Assembly (NCBI GenBank): GCA_950106755.1
Contig: OX467084.1
Span: 34,661,213-34,725,212, forward strand
DNA: 64,000 bases
From: Climacium dendroides
Lineage: Eukaryota > Streptophyta > Bryopsida > Hypnales > Climaciaceae
Reading direction: 5' to 3'
Positions 10,868-22,476 of the stretch are shown here, one piece after another. Within the stretch, counting starts at the first letter, position 1, and every line of letters starts with the position of its first letter. The notes beneath the pieces are model-generated. The model was not told where the DNA came from. It saw only the letters and a program-made list of their open reading frames with translations, and did not search any database. The position numbers were made by a program, and so were the translations under genes.

Positions 10868-13800
10868 CTTACTTTTCACTTACGTTGGTGTCATATTTTT
10901 ATTCGAAGAGAGCAAGAGTCCATTTTTTTTCTTCTTACATCCGGTTTTGTCACGTAAATATGGATTTTCCTTCAACCGTGGCAACTCCTCTTTGTATCAC
11001 TACTTTGTTATCTAGTGCATTGTGATGCTGTTCGTCTGTGTACCCACACCTGGAGGCCCCTCGTATTTCTTGGGCCTTGTAATTTGAAATTGTAACGAGT
11101 CTCCTTTATATTGGACGAGTTTGTGGAGCATTGCTGGTTCATTGCCTTGCAAATGTTTCTATTTGGGAGGCCTTGATTGCGGGTCTTGTCTTTACCTCTT
11201 GTTGACCTTTCGTGGTGGGTTTTGAAGAGCATGCAATTGAGTTTAGAGTTTATAGTCTTGGTGATGTTTGTCTTCACAGAAATGAGAAGTAAAAAAACTT
11301 GATCTCAAAATACACGATTTTAGTGTATTTTGGGAATTTTTTTCATAGAATGATACTTTGAGTTTTCAGCCCAACTATTGAAATGAAGCTCATCTATTCT
11401 AGTTTCTCTTGGTACTTAAATTAGAATTTTGAAAAAACTCCTAAAATTGAATATTTTATTGTAATTTGAACTTTAGGTGTCCTTCCAATGTCTATGGAAT
11501 TCTAATATGGAATTCTAATTGTAGATTGACAATGAAATTGTGTTAGCACTTTGATGTTCTTCATTATAATATATACCAATGGTAAAGTTTTCATATTTTT
11601 TAAAGATAATTTATCTATTTGATATGATTTTTCTTCATTTTTTCTTCAAAAATTCTCAAAAAATCTAGAACTTTTGAGAAGTAAAAGAAGATGTGTAATT
11701 TAATCTTTTAAAAATAAAAAATAACTTTTTTTATTCACATGTAGTTGTTGAATGGGAGCATACAATAGTGATGGAATTTGACCTCTAATTTTGTTGTCAT
11801 AGGTTAGGTGTTTCAAGGTTAACCCTAAAATTCTAATCTTGTGACCATGGACTTGCAAGACAAATTCTTTCACTCCATGTACTCCCTTTTAGCAGATAAA
11901 TGTGAATGAATTTTTTTTAATTTTTTTAATTTTTTCAAAGATGAAATCACATGTCTTCTTTACATCCTATAAAGTTTAGATTTTTTTATGAAAAATTGAA
12001 CTTTTTGAGAATTTTTAAAGAAAAACGAAAAACAAATCAAAATCATCTGAAAAAATCTGAAAATTTCACCATTGATGTATATTACAGTAAAGAACATTAT
12101 AGAGCAAACAAAATTTTGATATCATTCTATAAATAGAAATTAATAGACATTGAAAATATGCTCACAATTTAAATTGCAATAAAATATTTAATTGAAATTT
12201 GTTTTTTTCAAATTTCAAATTGGAGTAGAAATTAAAGAATATGATCTTCATTTCATTAATTGGACTCAAATTTTAAAATATCATTTTTATGGAGAAATTT
12301 CAAATTAAAGTGAGGAGCACCAAATCCCCAAAATACAATAGAATCACATTTTTTTTTTTCATCTTCTTGTATTAAAACATCATATATACCTCAATGAGTT
12401 AATTTTTATCATCATCTAAAGCAAGTTCCATTCAAACAACTACCAAAACAAGAATCAAATGAAAAATGATTTAGAACCATCTTCTATACTATTCTAAAGT
12501 CATTGAAATGCCATGTTTTGGTAGTGACTATATTAACCCCTAAATGCCTAAGGCACCAAATTTGGGAGTCCACAATACTTTGAAGTTAAATGGAACTTTA
12601 TCAATTTATTATTTTTACTATATATATTTTTGAAAAATTCTTTTTGAAGTCTAGTTCTAGAATCAAAAATTTAATTTTGAAAATGATTGATTAAGATTTT
12701 TCTATTCAAGATTTTGTGCAAGGGTGTCCACTACAATCTTGACTTTCTATAGTATTGAGGGCTCTTGGAAATGAGCCACAAATACCCTAGATCTTAAAAA
12801 AATCACATTAGAAATTCATTTAAAAGAATTTTAGAGAAAATTTTGAGAAGCCAAAGATTAATTGGAGTTATGCATGTTATGCCTCTTAACTTCATATTTT
12901 TTTGGTGACCAGTTTTTTAGATATTATGTGTAAAAAGAGGATTGAAAGACTTCAAATCACTTTCACAATTTTAACACCCTCATGATCAAATAATATAATC
13001 TTTTAATCCATAAGTAGCATTGTTGTGTTTTCTTTTCCCAAATAATCTTTAACATGTCTAATTTGAATTCATATAATTCAATTTTTTTAATAAAACTTAT
13101 CAAAATATTGGCATTTTGTTCAATGCAAAGAAAATTCCAAGAAGGTCAAAAAAGGCCTTGGCCATTTAGGGGTTAAGGATTTAACCATTTAATATCCAAA
13201 ATCTTTTTTTGAATTTTCACATTTTGATTTACATCTTTATATTATTGTGTTGGTGTAATAAAAAATTGTTGAATTTTTCTTGAGAAATCTAAAGAGGGAG
13301 GTGGTATTGTATTGGTGGTTGTATATAAAAAAACCCACCAAAAGTTGAGTTCTATTATTAAGTTAGAATCCAAAATGGACTCCAATTCAAACTTGATACT
13401 ACTTTTATTCAATTCACTCTATAGCAATCTCATGTAGTTGAAAATTATACTATATGGTTTGCATTATGACATCATTGCAAGGAATTAACTCCTTAATTTT
13501 TTGAATTTATGCATATTTTTCCTTGTATTTTAGTACCAAGTTATTGTTTACCTCAATTCCACCCAATTAGTCATGAGAATAATTATCTTTTGAAGATTCA
13601 AATATTACTTTAGATGAATGAGGAACTATTTAGTTTGAATCAAGAAATACTTTGTTCATCATTTAGAATATGGTCTTGGGAGCACTTTGGGGGCAAGGAG
13701 GTCAAAAAATATATAGAATATTCCTTGATTTTGATTTATACTTATATTATAATTTTTTTTTCAAATTTCATATAATAAGTCTAAATATGTACAACACAAC

Positions 13801-14440
13801 AACTAAAAGGTCCACAATAAATCATCCTGTTTTATAAGGTAACTACACCTAATTCTAATCCCCTTCTAAAACCAATCTTTCCATATTCTTGCCTACAATG
13901 CACTCCCTTTATTCACAAGAGTCTAAAGTTGCTCACTTTGAACACCCAATTTGAATCATTATAGCACCTTGTACATATCTGAAAAGTTACAAAATTGCAA
14001 TGTAATTTACTTGTACAGTCTTGTATTTGGGCATGATTAGACATAGATGCTAAAATAGAATCCAAATAAAATATGTTAATTGTTAAATTTTCAATTCAAT
14101 GGTCATTGTCGCACCATTTAAATACATAATTCATAATTTAAGAGTCAAACACAATACAGTATAGTATTTTAATACTCAATACGATACCGTATATACGGTT
14201 TCCTACATGTCACGAGTGTGCTGTTTCTCTGCTCAGTTTCGAAGCTTGCATATTCCCGCGCTGCTACCCGCCATGCCTGGGCCCTCGTCGTCGTCGTCGT
14301 CGCAATGCTGCATCAAGTTAGGGTTTAACTTCGGCTCCGTTGCTTGCATTTTCCAGTGACAAATCCAAGCTAGGGTTAAAGCTCCATTGCGTCCGTGTTC
14401 CAATGATGGATTGATTGCGATCTCTCGCTCGAATTCCGCC
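10868..14440. other. AT-rich intergenic DNA between GT64 and APC8
   Basis: About 3.5 kb with no credible gene. The first 400 bp are probably the 3' UTR and downstream flank of the GT64 gene. From about 11.3 to 14.1 kb the sequence is strongly AT-rich with only short chance frames. Near the APC8 promoter there is a perfect 14-bp palindrome, accgtatatacggt (14186-14199), and a CGT trinucleotide run near 14287. Confidence 0.6.
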
Positions 14441-17400
14441 ATGGCGCCCTCGCCGTCCACTCTCACTCACCGCCGTGAACTTCGTCGCGCTGTTCGACAG
14501 CTGCGTGCCCGCGGTCTCGTTGTCGCGGCCAAATGGTACCTCTTCTCTCTCCACCTCGTCTTCTCCATCCATTTCTGAAATATTTTAGTTTTTTTTCTTG
14601 AGATTACTTGATTTCTTAGGGATTTGCCTTTTCGTCGCAGGGCTGGTTCGGAGCAATTAGGTGGCTTCTGCATCTTCTTCGTCTTCTTCTCCATCCATTT
14701 CTTAGGGATTGTAGTTTTTTTCTTTAAATTTCGGGATTTCTTAGGGATTTGCCTTCCTTCGCAGGGCTGCGGAGCAATTAGTTGGACTCTCGGAGAAGCA
14801 CCGCAGCGATAGTACTGTGGACTCTGTGAAGGGGAAGGAGAGCTCTGGATTTGAGCCCCGATCCAGACGAGGGACTTCCGAGCCAAGGTCGGCAGGGGCG
14901 GCAGCTGATGAGGAGGATAATGAGAGGGATAGTGATCAGGATGACGACGCATTGTTGTTGGCCAGGTCCTACTTCGACACGCGAGAGTATCGACGCGCCG
15001 CTCATGCCTTGCAGGGGTCGTCGGGAAGCCGAGCAACCTTTTTGCGGTTTTATGCTACTTATCTGGTGATTGACTTTTCTTTTCTTTATGCGTTTCTGTT
15101 TTCGACGTCGGTTGTTGAATTCTTGTTATATTCGATTTTTCTGATGTATCGTGGTAGTGGATTTTTGTTTTTGAGATAATCGAAAATTTTACGGAGAGGA
15201 TTTGGACAATGTGTGTCGGTTCGTTGCTGAGTTTTCTAGCGTTGATCGTGGATCTTTTGGAATGGGAGGACGCTTAGTTCTTGAATTTTTTGGAAGTTGC
15301 TTAGCCCAAACACTGTTCAAGTGCCTCCATGGGGAATTTGAAGGGCGAGCCACTCTGGGCTTGGATACCGGGCTTGGAAACGGTCTGATAGATCAGTTAT
15401 TGGAACAGTGGGGACTTGGATTTCCTATTCTCATGCTCGAAATAGCTTGAGTTCCTGATTGATTAACCTCAAGTTCTTCAAACTTCCAATTCAGTCCCAA
15501 TTCAGTCCCAAATGTCAGTTAGCCATGCGCATCAAATGCCTTTGTCAAGGCAAATACACAATGAATTTGCAAACGGTGTCCTTGCGTTCGTACTTTGTAA
15601 ACATGGAATTTACCTTCCACTCCAGCTTGTGAGCCACTATTGCCTGGCATGAGAAAGATAAGGACACCCAGAATCGCCACTTTGCTGGTGAGCGTAGTTT
15701 CTTCTGTTAGAAGAATATTGTATGTCCTTGTATGAAGGTTCAAAGTGTTATTGGTGGATGATTTAAACCCGACACTTGCGACAATCGGTACACATCGATT
15801 GAGTCAGACTTTGAATAATTAGGGCGAGCTTTCTGTTGACATCCCAGCGAATCCCGATTGCTTCGAAGTCTTCTTGGGAGACTGTTTTTGTCTAGACCAT
15901 TTGAATGTCAATTAGTATTGGTGGCTTTTGAGGAGGATTCTTCCACGTTTAAAGAACTGGGTAATTCTTTGGCTGGGTTTCAAAAGCTTCGACTCGAAAC
16001 AAAGGTAGTTTTCGACCTCGCAGCACATTGGAGTTTCATAACGTGAGATGCTGTGCTTCTGGTGTGAAGGCAGGGGAGAAGAGGAAGGAAGAAGACACGG
16101 TCGACCTGGCTGGTCCATTGGGGAGAAGTGATGCAGTGAACTTGGAACTTGTATCATTGGAGGAGGAGCTTTTTTCTCTTCATCGGATGGGTACGCTGGA
16201 TGCATTTGGGATGTACCTGTACGGTGTGATTCTGCGTGAGCGTGATAAACACGCTGAAGCTTGCGTAATGCTATGTGCATCGGTAAACGCTTATCCCTGG
16301 AACTGGAGCGCATGGCTTGAATTGCAGGTAATCTACTCATCCTGAGATCGGGGATAATTTACCAGTATTTCACTGATGCCTTAAAGTTGTTCGTCAGAGT
16401 TTACATCTCCTTGATAGATGTGAGAAATGTGTAGGATGTTTATTCCTTCTTCGTTCAGGGCAACAGATATTCAAGATCAGGGCGTCAAATTTGCACGTAA
16501 ATCCTGGACAGGCATTGCTAATTTGATTATGCCAATGACCTGATTGATTTTCGCTGTGAAACTTTTTGCTTCTTTAATTGTATCTCATTGCTCGGGATTC
16601 TGATGCACCACGTTCTTAGGCTCTGTGTACAGATCCAGATATCTTTCATAGTTTGGATTTGAAAGACCATTGGATGCGGGACTTTTTCGTCGCCAGTCTC
16701 TTTTTAGATCTGCAGCGTAATTCTGAAGGACTAGCACGATATCAGTCTCTTTATCTCTTATTTCCCGGAAGCGATCACATACTGGCTCAGACAGCAGTAG
16801 CACATTATAACTTGAGGGAATTTGATGATGCTGAGCGCTTGTTCGAAGAGCTACTTCGAGTTGATCCTTATCGAATTGAAGGTCGTCTAGTTCCTACCTG
16901 TGTACTTTCGGTAGCGTTTGTCGTGCTTGAAGTTCTTTAAAGCTTTTGAAGTATTGGGCTATCCATCACGGACATACTTATTCTCTTCACTGAACTATTC
17001 TGTTATTTTCAGGTATGGACACCTACTCGAACATACTCTATGTGAAGGAATGTTTTGCAGCACTAAGCCATCTTGCGCACAAATCGGTTCTCACAGAGAA
17101 GTATCGATCAGAAACGTGCTGCATCATTGGAAATTACTACAGTTTGAAAGCACAGCATGAAAAAGCAGTTCTATATTTCAAGCGTGCCCTGAGGTTAAAC
17201 CCAAAGTTTCTATCTGCATGGACACTGATGGGGCATGAATTTGTGGAGATGAAGAATACTCCCGCAGCCATTGATGCATATAGGAGGGCTGTAGATATAA
17301 ATCCCAGAGACTATCGGGCATGGTATGGTTTGGGCCAGACGTATGAGATTCTTGCAATGCCGTACTATGCTCTCTATTACTATCGTAGAGCCACTCAGTT

Positions 17401-18198
17401 GCGACCTAACGATGCTCGGATGTGGTGTGCAATGGGACAATGTTACGAAAGTGAGCAATTGCAAATTTATGACGCAGCGATTCGATGTTATAAGCGGGCT
17501 GTGAACAATAATGACAGGGAAGGTATTGCCCTCAACAAGCTGGCGAAGTTACATGTCAGCTTAGGAAGACTCGAACAGGCTGCTTTTTATTTTAGAAAGA
17601 ACTTAGAAAGAATGGAGGCTGATCAGAATGAGAGCCAAGAGTACGTGGACGCTCTTTTGTTTTTGGGGAACTATAGTAAAAATAATGGTTCGTTGGAAGA
17701 GGCAGAGGTCTACTGCACACGGGTGCTGGATTATGGTGGTCCTGTAAGTCTCTCCTACCTGCTTTGCAAATACCTTTTAAGAAGTTTTCACATCACTAAC
17801 TTTCCAAACGTATTGTTATTGTTGAAAAAATGTAGTGTGTTATTTCTTCTTTCTTTTAGTTCATTTTGGTACCTCCCTTGTACTTCCTAAATGATTTATT
17901 TCAACTTCTAGAAATATGGAAGTGGCCACTTTGGCCATTGTGCACGTAGGGTTAACTTCTGGCCTACTTTGCACAGGCATTGTTATGCATGTGGAAACTG
18001 TCTTTTCTCTACGTTATACCGATGCTTTTCTCTATCATGGTTAGATTTAATACTTTTAGTGTGAAACTGACGGTGAATGATGTGACACAATTTTGTATCT
18101 AGGCAAAGGAAGACGCCAAGGCAATGCTGCGGGAGATCCGCAGTGTCCAACAGCATGAAGATAATTTGCTGTCAATGGAATCTGAGCGTACACCATAG
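14441..18198 (+). CDS. APC8: Anaphase-promoting complex subunit 8 (CDC23)
   Basis: Encodes a TPR scaffold subunit of the APC/C ubiquitin ligase, which directs mitotic cyclins and securin to the proteasome. Six exons (14441-14535, 14765-15065, 16070-16327, 16620-16881, 17013-17743, 18103-18198) give 580 aa, close to the Arabidopsis length as I recall it, with all phases consistent. Start context is gccATGG. Landmarks in order: [92 protein letters not shown], then the TPR stack [85 protein letters not shown]. The C-terminus after GGP is short and acidic/serine-rich. Intron 2 (1004 bp) contains an 82-codon chance frame. Intron 1 carries a duplicated splice acceptor. Confidence 0.97.
14536..14786 (+). 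repeat. Tandem duplication of APC8 intron 1 with copied exon-2 start
   Basis: Intron 1 holds two copies of about 120 bp. Each has a CT-rich start ending ctccatccatttct, then gatttcttagggatttgcc, a cgcag acceptor and the beginning of exon 2. The true exon 2 begins GGCTGCGGAGCAATTAGTTGG at 14765. The upstream copy, at about 14640, begins GGCTGGTTCGGAGCAATTAG and is followed at once by gtggct, a possible donor. A 20-nt micro-exon bounded by AG and GT is therefore present, and its inclusion would shift the reading frame. Confidence 0.8.
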
Positions 18199-18206
18199 GA
18201 AACACT

Positions 18207-18272
18207 GAGTCTCCATTGTACGTTTTCTGGGATTATCGGGAGTCTCCATTGTACATTTGCTGGGATTATCAG
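18207..18272 (+). repeat. 33-bp tandem duplication in the APC8 3' UTR
   Basis: Two 33-bp units (18207-18239 and 18240-18272) begin gagtctccattgtac and end ctgggattatc(g/a)gg. They start 9 bp after the stop codon. A small run of gagtttattt repeats follows at about 18413-18440. Confidence 0.85.
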
Positions 18273-20154
18273 GTCCTTAATGTTGACTGGTTGGCCAATT
18301 TGGCCTTCAATTTTCAAGTCTGGTATGGGGCAGACCTGTAACATGGTTAGAAGAAGATATCTGTTTAGGAAGCCATTGGAAGGATACATATGTTAGAGCT
18401 CTTCGCTTCTGGATTGAGTTTATTTGAGTTTATTTGAGTTTCGTAGTACCTGAGCTATACGATATTTGTGCCATTGGGTTCTTGCCGAAAGTGATCTCTG
18501 GGTTATTGAAATCCCACGAGGCTTTGACTTGATTCTGGAAACGTGAGAATCCTGTACCACTGGAAGATTTTAGAAATTTGGTTAAATCAAATTGCATAAA
18601 AAGAAAGTCAAGAGTGGGACCTAAACCTCAAGTGTTGTTTACACATTGTGATCGGAAGCAACTCTAGTGGATTTCTTACTATTAAGGTAATCACACTTAA
18701 AATCACATGAATAAGTTTTGTGGCATAAATAAAATGTTCAAGGAAATGAACAATAATTGTTGCATATTGGTGAACGACTATAAATCCAAATGCATGTGGT
18801 TCTATAGTTTTTGGAAGCATTGTGAATTAATTACAAATTTTCAAAAATGCGAAGTGTAACAAATGTTGTTCATTTGGTCTAGGAAATGTTTTAGGAAATG
18901 AACAACATTTGGTATAGTAAATGCTTTAAGGAATGAACAACATTTGGTATAGCAATGTCATGTAGGTTATGCAAAAATCTATTTGATGTACATTAAGAAA
19001 TGACACTAGTAGTACTAGAATGTGTTAAAATAAAAAAAATTGTATCCAAAACCAATCACTTATAAGGATGATTCTTCTACAATACTATAAATAGATCCAT
19101 TACTACCTAGAATGGCCCCCAACTCCACTTTACACTTGTTTTTTTAATGCATCATTTTTGATATCCTCCCTATTTAGTAGGTAGTATCTATTTAGTAGGT
19201 GATTTTGGGGGTTATCTTAAGATCCCCAAACCTTCCCAAATCCCTTAAGACACCCCTAGAATCAACCAACCCCCTCCCCCCATAACTCTCCCCATAAATG
19301 CTTCTAATCAACAAAGTTCAATTTTCAAAGTTGGTTTTGAGTTCTAAGTTTTCTAAATGGTTTTCTAACCCTAAATATTTAGAAATAATGTGATATTCAC
19401 ACTTACAATCTTATAAATCTTCTCCAAACATGCCAAAATTATTCAAAAGACCCCCAAGACTCATGGTGGTCATCTACTATCTCATAGACTTCAAATTTCA
19501 AAGTCAATTTTGAATTTTGAATTCAAAGACTTCTATTAGAGTTTGAGGTTGAATTTAGTGTGCTGGAATTTTCAAAGGAGGCTAATTTTCTCCTATTGGC
19601 AAGCTTTCCTTATCCAATAAACCTCCAATTAGTGCTCAAAGTTTTTTCCTTAAATTTGAAAAGTTTTAAAATTTTAATTTTTAGTAAATGGGTTTCATAA
19701 CATTCAATAGCATTGAAAAGGACTACCTTCCCTTAGGTGGTATGGTGTAGAATATTCCATACCATATTAGTAACTAAGAGGACACATGTCATAATGTGTC
19801 AGAAAACTTAGTACATTTCAAATGAGTCACTCAGATCACAAGTACACATTGATAGGGTCAATAGCTAAACAAGCTTCTTAAGTTTTAAATGAAACTTAAA
19901 AAATAAACATTTTAGTCATTGGTAAAAATTTTACATCTAAATTATTTGCTTTCTTTCCAAAGCCATTCATGGTTTGTGTTTACAATTGTGAAAGCAAGCT
20001 CTTTACAAATATATGGGGTGGTAGGAGGTGAAACAACCCATGTGGGATATGTAAATTAAAATGAGTATGAGCTTTTGAGCCGCTCATAGTTAAATCAAAA
20101 GTAAGAATTGTGTTTGAAGTAGAATTTCAAACCTTGTTTAGGCATAGAAAAATA
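18273..20154. other. AT-rich intergenic DNA with an inverted/direct repeat cluster
   Basis: No gene is seen. A perfect 15-bp inverted repeat (aaatgttgttcattt 18861-18875; aaatgaacaacattt 18896-18910) overlaps a direct repeat of about 22 bp, gaa(a)tgaacaacatttggtatag, at 18895-18917 and 18931-18952. This looks like a small rearranged repeat. The rest is low-complexity AT-rich DNA. Confidence 0.6.
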
Positions 20155-21092
20155 CTCCCTTTGTCCTAAAATATTCTTCATGTTTGACAAATTGTTTTGG
20201 ATTAAGGTTAAAATATCATTTTTTAATCCCATTTTGAGATGTAAGTAGAGTTCCATGCACTCCTATCCTCCTCAAAATTTGAGTTTTGAATTAGTTCCCA
20301 AATTCTAGTTGTAGAGCTCTAAAAAATGAAATTTTTAGGCCATTTTGAGAAGGAATCATTTGGCCAATTTGGCATTATTCTCACTAGCATCATTCCTAAC
20401 TTCCTAACTTCTTGCTCAGTAGCAGTTCTCCAAATTGCAATTCAATGTCCAATATTTCACCTTAAGTTCATCAACAAAAGAAATCCACAATGCACCATTC
20501 TATTCTGAGCTCACAAAACACAAAATCTAAAAGAAAAATGATGTTGAAGAAGCTCAAAGCTATGGAGGCAATCCATTTGTGAAGAGACTTTTGGGGAGGT
20601 AGACTTTCGAGCATTGTAAGGAAGTTAATTGAAACACTATAAGTTCCTTGTGGGAGTTTAAAATAAGGATAAGTGGTTTTGATGGATTTTTCATTTGAGA
20701 TTCTTGCAGTGCTTGAATTTTTTTGAAAATAACACAAAAATTCAAGTGAATGGCAGTTCTTTCAGTTGAATTTTACACGAATGGCAACTTGTAAAAACTC
20801 ATGGAAACCATACAATGCACCAAGAACATTGAACTTGAAGGTGTAGTTGGTTTATGATTTTTGCATGTCGATTTTTATCAGTTGAACTCTTGTTGTAAGT
20901 TTTGAAGTATATTTTAGGTTTCTTTCAACTTTGATTCTACACCACTTTTGACTTTTGATTCAATTTGCACTACATTACTATCAATAACATTTCAAGGCTT
21001 TGCATATGTCAACTGCCACGGCAAGATTCAGCTTCTCTAGTATTAGTTTGCAAACAGTATGCCAATAGGAAGACATTTTGGGACAGAGGGAG
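20155..21092 (-). mobile_element. Decayed Tc1/mariner-like element
   Basis: The termini are ctccctttgtcctaaaat at 20155 and its near reverse complement attttgggacagagggag ending at 21092, with TA on both outer sides. This is the signature of plant mariner/Stowaway-type elements. On the minus strand around 20560-20745 the translation shows degenerate pieces resembling the C-terminal part of plant mariner transposases: FKKIQALQESQ, then VFQLTSLQC, then KSLFTNGLPP in the right order. No intact transposase or N-terminal DNA-binding part is visible. It is about 940 bp, so it is an internally deleted, inactive copy. The terminal evidence is strong; the coding resemblance is from memory and moderate. 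Confidence 0.65.
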
Positions 21093-21380
21093 TAACTTTT
21101 TCAAAACAATTGAACTAAATAAAGTTGATAAATCAAGCTAAATTTCATATCCAAAAATTCGTTTGAGATTTTGAGTCTCCAATCAAAAGTTATGGACAAA
21201 TTTTAGAAAGGGATTGAAAGGGACATTTTCTTTAACATTTTCAAACATCCTTTGAGAATTTTGTCCATAACTTTTTGATTGGAGGTTTAAAGTCTCAAAA
21301 TGATTTTTAGAGAGGGATTTAAATCGTTTTACCAACTTTTTTTAGTTCAAAGTTTTTTGAAAGAAGTTATTCTACTAGGA
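21093..21380. repeat. Long imperfect fold-back (inverted repeat)
   Basis: The left arm from about 21093 to 21215 (including tgagtctccaatcaaaag and ttatggacaaa) is the imperfect reverse complement of the right arm from about 21238 to 21375 (tttgtccataactttttgat...ggaggtttaaagtctcaaaa). The loop is short. It abuts the right end of the mariner-like element. No coding frame is seen. Confidence 0.65.
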
Positions 21381-22476
21381 CTAAATGAGGTCTCAAATTC
21401 TACATCAAATATAATATTTACATTTTGACAATGAGCAATCAAGCTCTCATTTTCAAATTATCTTATACCCTTTGAGGATTCATGGTGAAACAATTGATTT
21501 CAATATAAAAATGTTGCCAATGTTGAGTGCTTGTAATGCTAGATATTTTTTTTGCATTTTTGTCATTGTTTGCAAGTTTTCATCATGATTGTAACATGCA
21601 TCACAAGTGACGAGATGTTTCTCTATGACCATAGTAACTACCATTGGCCAAGAACTAATCTTGGTGTGGTTAGGTTTCTAACCAATTATATGGCTTTGTG
21701 CTAACTAGTGACACACTATCTCTCATGTCCCTACAAAGGAATCTTGGCATGATGTGTTTGTGCAGAACATTAGAAATAAACTAAGGACTTAAAGAGAGTA
21801 AATTTTTGTACTTTAAAAATAACCCACATAGACAAAGTTTATGAATATGGCATCATAATTAATGAATATGTAAAAGAAAAATACCCTCTAGAATAAGTTT
21901 CGGATCTTGTTGACCTAGAAAGGACTTCTTGAGGGTCTTGAGGGCTCAAAGTATAGGTAGCGAATAAAACCTAAGCCTAGAACTCAAAATCAATTCGTCC
22001 TTTCAGGGTTAATGTTCACAGCAAATGAAACCCATGACTCAAAATCGTGCAGCTTCGCAAGCTGTGTCTTTATACGCGCACCACCCACTTACTGTTCATT
22101 ATAACACAAGTCAAGCGCTCCATATTTAGTACAAGGTCATTTTAAAATGAAGATTACAAAAAAGTTCAAAGATTCAAGACGAAATAAATATGCAAAATAC
22201 CAAGCACCATTGGTATAAAGTAAACGCACACTTTACATGACAGGTTACTAATAACCCAAAAGCATTGATTATCTGATAATGAACAGCTCTTCTTCCGTTG
22301 GTTAAAGTCATCACAAAGATTTCTGCATCTCACCAAGTAAACTCCTGTCGTCCTAGTACGCAATCAACTACCACTACAAGCACTATTTCACATCTCGTAC
22401 AATCTATTGTATGTCAGGGAGCAGATGACTTCAGATTCGGCTGCTTAAAGATCAGCATTTCCAAAAGCTACTACCT
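21381..22476. other. Intergenic flank and probable FTSZ2 3' UTR
   Basis: AT-rich sequence without a credible gene. The part closest to FTSZ2 (about 22000-22476) is less AT-rich and probably contains the 3' UTR of that minus-strand gene. Confidence 0.5.

Noticed and set aside
14467..15036. 189-codon minus-strand frame
   Set aside because: It is a shadow of APC8 exons 1-2 and the duplicated intron on the opposite strand.
15202..15450. 82-codon frame inside APC8 intron 2
   Set aside because: It resembles no known protein, and the exon phases on both sides (15065 to 16070) join without it.
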